Shown: piece after piece, positions 8,184 to 12,058 of the stretch
Layout: each line of letters opens with the position of its first letter
Numbering within the stretch: position 1 is the stretch's first letter
Source: Gonium pectorale
Lineage: Eukaryota > Chlorophyta > Chlorophyceae > Chlamydomonadales > Volvocaceae
Length of the DNA: 12,058 bases
Assembly (NCBI GenBank): GCA_001584585.1
Contig: LSYV01000016.1
Span: forward strand, 1,387,212 to 1,399,269
Reading direction: 5' to 3'
Translations under genes and position numbers: made by a program
Notes under the pieces: generated by a model
Databases searched by the model: none
What the model saw: the letters and a program-made list of their open reading frames with translations, nothing else
Told to the model about the DNA's origin: nothing

Positions 8184-9371
8184 TGTTCCATGCGTGTCGT
8201 TCGGTAGTGGATTGAAAGTTGGTTTCGCGTGTTGGGCTTCGGTACCGCGTCTTATTACCTGTGGACGTTTGTTCGGCTATCCGGCGGTTCCTCCATCGGC
8301 CGCAGGGTGCGCGGTCAAGCGGTTCCAACGCACACTCGAGAGGCTCGATGAGGCACGTGTCGTCCGGGCCCCGATGCCTTGAAGTATCGGAGGGAAAGGG
8401 CGGGTGTCCTGGGGCCACGAGCTGTGAAGCGGGCTGCGAGTGAGCGTTCCGGAGTTAGCCGGAGAGTGCCGGAGTGCGCCACTAAGAATTGATGACGGTA
8501 CATGCGGGCTGTGGCCGCCTTGCGTCTGCGCCCGCGTCCTACGCTGCGTTTGGCGCCGGCAGCCGCCTCAGGGCGGATGTACCACAGTGCGCCCCGGGGC
8601 CACTCCGTCCTGCTGGCCGGGCATGGACCGCCTTGCGTGCTGCCAGTCGAAGGGGGCCCGCCAGATCTTACTGCAGCGCCGCCACACGGAACGCCGCGAG
8701 TCGTCGCATGTATGCCGCATGCCGTGCATCGGATTGCCGTACATCGCGTGCATGTACACGCGTTCCAAAGAGGCTACGTGCGCGGCTGCGGCTGTACGGC
8801 TCAGGTGCGCACTTGCGTCTTGCGGCCTTTCGGTGTGGCCTCTGGACTGACAACCGACCGGCATAGCTTGCGAGCGACGTTGGTGTCCCAACGTGGCACA
8901 CCACGGGCGGGGCAAAGGGCGTTGGGCCCGTTGTCATGGTGCACCGTGGGCTTGGTTTCGGTGCTTCGGGCAAGCGAACGGAAGGCAAGGCGCGGGCAGA
9001 CCCGGTGGTTTGCAGGCTTGGTCCATGGCGCGCGTGGCAGGGCTAGAGCAAACAGGAGATATCGGTAGCGTGGCGGAGTGTCGGAACGTGGCCCTTGCGG
9101 AGTGTATGAGCGGAATGGTCGTGTGGAATTAGGGCAGCATACAGATGGATCCTAGGTCAACGTTGCTGATGTGGTGCATGTGTATGGATGAATGGTACAG
9201 TAGGTGAGGACCGCCAGCACTGGTGATACGGATGTTCTTGACAAGTCAATCCCCCATTTGCCATTTCGTAGTTTGGCACGGGCCTCCATGGGGAAGGTGT
9301 GGCGCGTGGGGGTTGGGTTGACACCCGTGTCCAGCCGCGCGCGCTTCGGCCTTATATGTTGTCAATGTTGC

Positions 9372-9376
9372 TGTAA
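9372..9376 (+). terminator. Candidate TGTAA polyadenylation signal
   Basis: This is the first TGTAA on the plus strand after the stop codon at 7811-7813. Using it would imply a 3' UTR of about 1.56 kb, long but not impossible for a volvocine alga. Its closeness to the next gene's start (about 300 nt) makes it doubtful, and the true signal may be non-canonical. Confidence 0.2.
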
Positions 9377-9669
9377 TTGTCCTAATGTCCGTAGGGTAAG
9401 AAACTGGACAGAGGCTCTCCCGCTCGTCCAAAAAAAGGATGGCGATTTCTGCACATAACGTAGCTAAGACTTATTGCCAACTCAGTTTCACGTTGCGATC
9501 CAGGGCTTACGGTTTCCGATAGCATAGGAGCGCCTCAAGCCCTTCTTACTTGAACCGGATTAAGCGGGAGCCGAATCAAGCGGGGCAAGATCGGTCGCGT
9601 CGGCCCTTTGCATGTGCTAGCTAGCCCCCACCACATCAGATCTGGTTTACGGCGAGAGCACCGGGTGGC

Positions 9670-11249
9670 ATGTCATCAGACGGCGGAACAGATGACCGCG
9701 GTCCTGACGGCGGTTTCGTCCAGCCCAGAGATGGCGCTAGCACAACGGCAGCCCAGGACCGGCGCCGACAGCCGCTCGGTTCGGCCCGACCGGTTTCGGC
9801 TCCTCCCGCGTGTGTCTACTTCCTCCAGGGCAGGTGCCGCAATGGCGCCGCGTGCCCCTTCGCACACGACCAGGCGGCCGCCAAGCCTCCTTGCCACTTC
9901 TTCTCGCGGGGGCTAGACTGCCGCTACGGCGACAGTTGCCGCTATGCGCACGACCCGGAGGCCCGCCGGCTGGGGCAGGAGCACCCCTCGTATGGGGCTG
10001 GAAGAGGTCGGGGTGGCCGAGGCCGGGGTCGGGGCCGAGGACCTGCGGGTAGGCCTGCTGGCATAGGCCTCGGCGTCCCAGGGCGCCCCCGAGGCTACGA
10101 GGTCGCTGCGGAGCACGCCCTCAACCGTGCCCGTGAGTCCGCACGGGGGCATCGCAGGATGTGGCTGCGGTCGGTTGTGTGGGCCGGGAGTTTGCAGCCT
10201 GGGGGCAACACTGCCGCATCCTCCCCGAACTTCTTCAGTTGCATGCTCGGGGGGCAGTGGGTTTGACAGGCATTCTCAGTAGATAAGCCTGGGGCGCATC
10301 CTCATCCCGCATGCGGGGGAGTCTTTCGCGCCTGCAATCCCGGTGTTGTGCCGAGCGGACCCGCCATGGACCGTGGACCCCACGTTCATGCGCGTCTCTC
10401 GTCGGTGCGGCCTCAATCAAACCAGCAAAACCAGCAAATGCTCCCATGCACGCACCCGCAGTTGCTTGCGGCCAAGGCCTGGCGGACAGTGATGGGTACG
10501 GCAGCGATGCGACGTACGAGGACGAGGTGGACGAGCGCATGGACAACATGGGTTTCACACGAGACGAGGTGGGTGGGTAGTCGGGTGGTTGTGTGGGGGG
10601 CGTGGGGGGCGAAGGCGCGGGGGGATGTGGGCCGGGCTGGGCCGCAGTCGGTGTGGGGGTTGAACCGGAGAGGCGCGGAGGAGTGGCAGGAGCGGGGCGG
10701 GGTGTGGAGGAGCGGCACGGAGGGGAGCTGGGTGGCGGGGTGTGGAGGAGCGGCACGGAGGGGAGCTGGGTGGCGGGGTGTGGAGGAGCGGCACGGAGGG
10801 GAGCAGGGTGGCGGGTGGGGCAACAGGGTGCAAGGCACAGGATGGGCGTGGGACAACATGGGTGCAAGGCACGGGCGTGGAACGGACAATGCGGGTTCTG
10901 TGCGGAGCCCAGATAGGAAGGGGTTGTCAGAATGCGGGCACGGGGATGACTTAAACGGGAATATGATGAGCGCTGTTGCTGTCCTGAGTCGCATGCGTAT
11001 AGGAGGGAAAGGGAGCGTACAGTTGCTGCACCCTGCAGGGGGTTGTCTGCTTGGCCTGCGAACCTTCATTCCCGTTAGGCAGGTCGTTGGTTAAGCTCCT
11101 TGGCCCTTGCTTCGCTCGATCTCTCAAGCATCCCTCTTCCTTCGCCCCCTCCCCCCCCTCAGCTGAACGATCTGCTTTGCCAGGGCGTCAAGCCGTGGGA
11201 CGAGGATGCTTGGGACGTGCTGGCGGCGTTGCAGGATGATTACTACTAG
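9670..11249 (+). CDS. Double CCCH zinc finger protein with RG repeat (3 exons, 218 aa)
   Basis: Coding exons are 9670-10132, 10462-10568 and 11163-11249 (TAG 11247-11249), totalling 657 nt. Introns are GTGAGT...CGCAG and GTGGGT...CTCAG, the second with a near-pure pyrimidine tract. Phases match (1, then 0). The start is the first ATG after an in-frame TAG at 9622-9624. Residues 48-66 form finger 1, C48-x7-C56-x5-C62-x3-H66 (RNGAACPFAH). Residues 75-94 form finger 2, C75-x8-C84-x5-C90-x3-H94 (RYGDSCRYAH). The fingers are eight residues apart. Residues of about 109-131 form an RG/RGG tract, common in RNA-binding proteins. The C-terminus is acidic and includes YEDEVDERMDNMGF and GVKPWDEDAWDVL, ending in DDYY. 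The role is probably RNA binding in nucleus or cytoplasm (family knowledge); the specific target and ortholog are unknown to me. No RING or RRM domain is present. Confidence 0.88.
10701..10814 (+). repeat. 38-bp tandem repeat, three copies
   Basis: Three head-to-tail copies lie at 10701-10738, 10739-10776 and 10777-10814, each starting GGTGTGGAGGAGCGGCACGG. The first two are identical. The third differs by one base (GAGCTGGG becomes GAGCAGGG). The array lies in intron 2 of the double CCCH gene, and the unit is not a multiple of three. Confidence 0.9.
10821..10882 (+). repeat. Imperfect direct duplication in intron 2
   Basis: A segment built on GGGTGCAAGGCAC followed by GGGCGTGG appears twice, starting near 10821 and near 10854, with a short gap and a few changes between copies. 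GGACAACATGGGT inside it also occurs at the end of exon 2 (about 10541-10553), suggesting an exon fragment copied into the intron or a chance match of 13 bases. Confidence 0.5.
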
Positions 11250-12058
11250 TGCTAGATAGGTAGCGTGCTTCACGGGGACTCCTCCATCCCTTTGCTGGCT
11301 TTCTGTGAAATGGATACAGGAGGAGAGGTGTAGCGCGTGGCATGCGGCATCAACACATCAATGTTTAGACAGGAGGGTATGCGTGGCATGTGGCGGGGTA
11401 GGGCGTGCGTGGACCGTGCTGGCGGTGTACATACACGACAAAGCTCACTTCAACACGGACGGGGTTTATTTGCGGCTGATGGAATGGGCTGATGGGATGC
11501 GTATTCGGTCCGTCAGGCCAGATACAATAGCGCAGGCATGCAGGGAAAAGAGGTTTGTGTACGGAGCCTGTACGATTAAAATGGTGAAAGTGTCAGGGAA
11601 TGTCCTCCCGAGTGTGCAGAACGGTAGCGCCCGTGGTGTGGTCCGGGGCATACGGTACCTGCGGTCCACGTGCTGAGTCGGTGTGGGGATGTTCCGCAAG
11701 TGCCGCAAGCGGGACAATTGCATATACGGAGACGACGGAGACTGGGGCGGCTGGCGGATGGGAGATCCATGTTCTGCGCGCCAGTCAGAACAAGGGGTTG
11801 CGCACAATAGGCAGGACGCGTCTTGTAGAAGCGGTCAGTCCCGTAAGCGGCTGGGCATCCCGGCGCCTGCTTTGCTGGCGGTGGGTCAATCAGGCCAGCG
11901 TGTTCCGTCGTCGGTGCGTGTGTGTATGTCCATCGGAGCCTGTGACACCTGGACGAAGGGCGCGGTGGCTCAGCAAGGCTGCGCCCGAGTCTACCAACAA
12001 GGAAAGCCCATGCGTAACCAAGCACGCACAGGGCTGGAGGGCGCACTGGCGCACCCGG
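11250..12058. other. 3' flank of the double CCCH gene
   Basis: No supported gene. No TGTAA occurs on the plus strand from the stop codon at 11247 to the window end, so the polyadenylation site is either non-canonical or beyond the window. A Met-started frame at 11689 stays open to the edge (123 codons), and an antisense frame overlaps it; both use many codons that the two supported genes avoid. The stretch may be 3' UTR and intergenic sequence. Confidence 0.4.

Larger units (their letters stand above)
7814..9669. other. Spacer between the two CCCH genes
   Basis: This stretch must hold the 3' UTR of the upstream gene and the promoter and 5' UTR of the downstream gene. Overlapping open frames of up to 188 codons occur on both strands near 8500-9070. 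They carry no recognisable domain and no coherent splicing, so I do not call them. Contents include a perfect palindrome at 8164-8183, GGTAGGTAGGTG at 7877-7888, the first TGTAA after the upstream stop codon at 9372-9376, a TATA-like TTATAT near 9352-9357 and a seven-A run near 9430. Composition becomes more AT-rich between about 9340 and 9560. Confidence 0.45.

Noticed and set aside
8502..9068. 188-codon plus frame in the spacer
   Set aside because: No domain, His/Arg/Ala-rich composition typical of random GC-rich frames, overlapping frames of similar length on both strands and no splice context.
10962..10986. Possible C/D snoRNA in intron 2 (ATGATGA with CTGA nearby)
   Set aside because: The boxes are only about 15 nt apart, and no second box pair or terminal stem is visible.
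10235..11094. Long Pro-rich minus frames and Gly/Arg-rich plus frames over the 38-bp repeat
   Set aside because: They are translations of the intronic minisatellite. The period of 38 is not a multiple of three, and exons of the double CCCH gene flank it.
11958..11980. Alu-like or pol III A-box string GGGCGCGGTGGCTCAG
   Set aside because: No B box, poly-A tail or 7SL-like body follows. A short chance match.
1..12058. CRISPR array, bacterial operon, insertion sequence or viral genome
   Set aside because: No regularly spaced repeats, no Shine-Dalgarno-led gene strings and no transposase. The introns and tRNA type are eukaryotic.

Overview
This window looks like nuclear DNA from a GC-rich, intron-rich green alga, probably a chlorophyte related to Chlamydomonas or Volvox. 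The evidence is: protein-coding stretches broken by GT-AG introns of 218-764 bp, donors mostly GTGxGx, acceptors mostly GCAG, strong use of G or C in third codon positions, homopolymeric Gly/Ala/Pro/Ser linkers in proteins, a eukaryotic-type tRNA-Pro without an encoded CCA, and occasional TGTAA, the volvocine polyadenylation signal. Species cannot be named from the sequence, and nothing bacterial or viral is evident.

Layout. (1) 1-528, minus strand: a long Met-less open frame running off the left edge, probably part of an exon of an unidentified gene. (2) 562-633, plus: a tRNA-Pro(CGG) gene with an unusual C at position 8 and no nearby oligo-T terminator. (3) About 640-3430: nearly 2.8 kb without a convincing gene. 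It holds an inverted repeat (675-719) and a possible decayed coding tract (about 1600-2340). (4) 3524-7813, plus: a seven-exon gene that I assembled from phase-compatible exons. It encodes a 475-residue protein with an N-terminal CCCH zinc finger, a low-complexity linker, a von Willebrand factor A domain with a complete MIDAS metal site, and a short Arg/Ser tail. (5) 7814-9669: 1.86 kb of intergenic and UTR sequence. (6) 9670-11249, plus: a three-exon gene for a 218-residue protein with two CCCH zinc fingers, an RG repeat and an acidic, Trp-containing C-terminus. (7) 11250-12058: 3' flank of that gene, with only a weak open frame at the right edge.

The two well-supported genes lie on the same strand and both encode CCCH proteins of the general kind that bind RNA. 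They differ in architecture, so recent tandem duplication is not indicated. Whether they act together is inference. The most unusual item is the CCCH plus vWA fusion. Splicing reconstructs its MIDAS motif (DASGS) exactly, and the reading phase is preserved across all six introns, which is strong internal support for the model.
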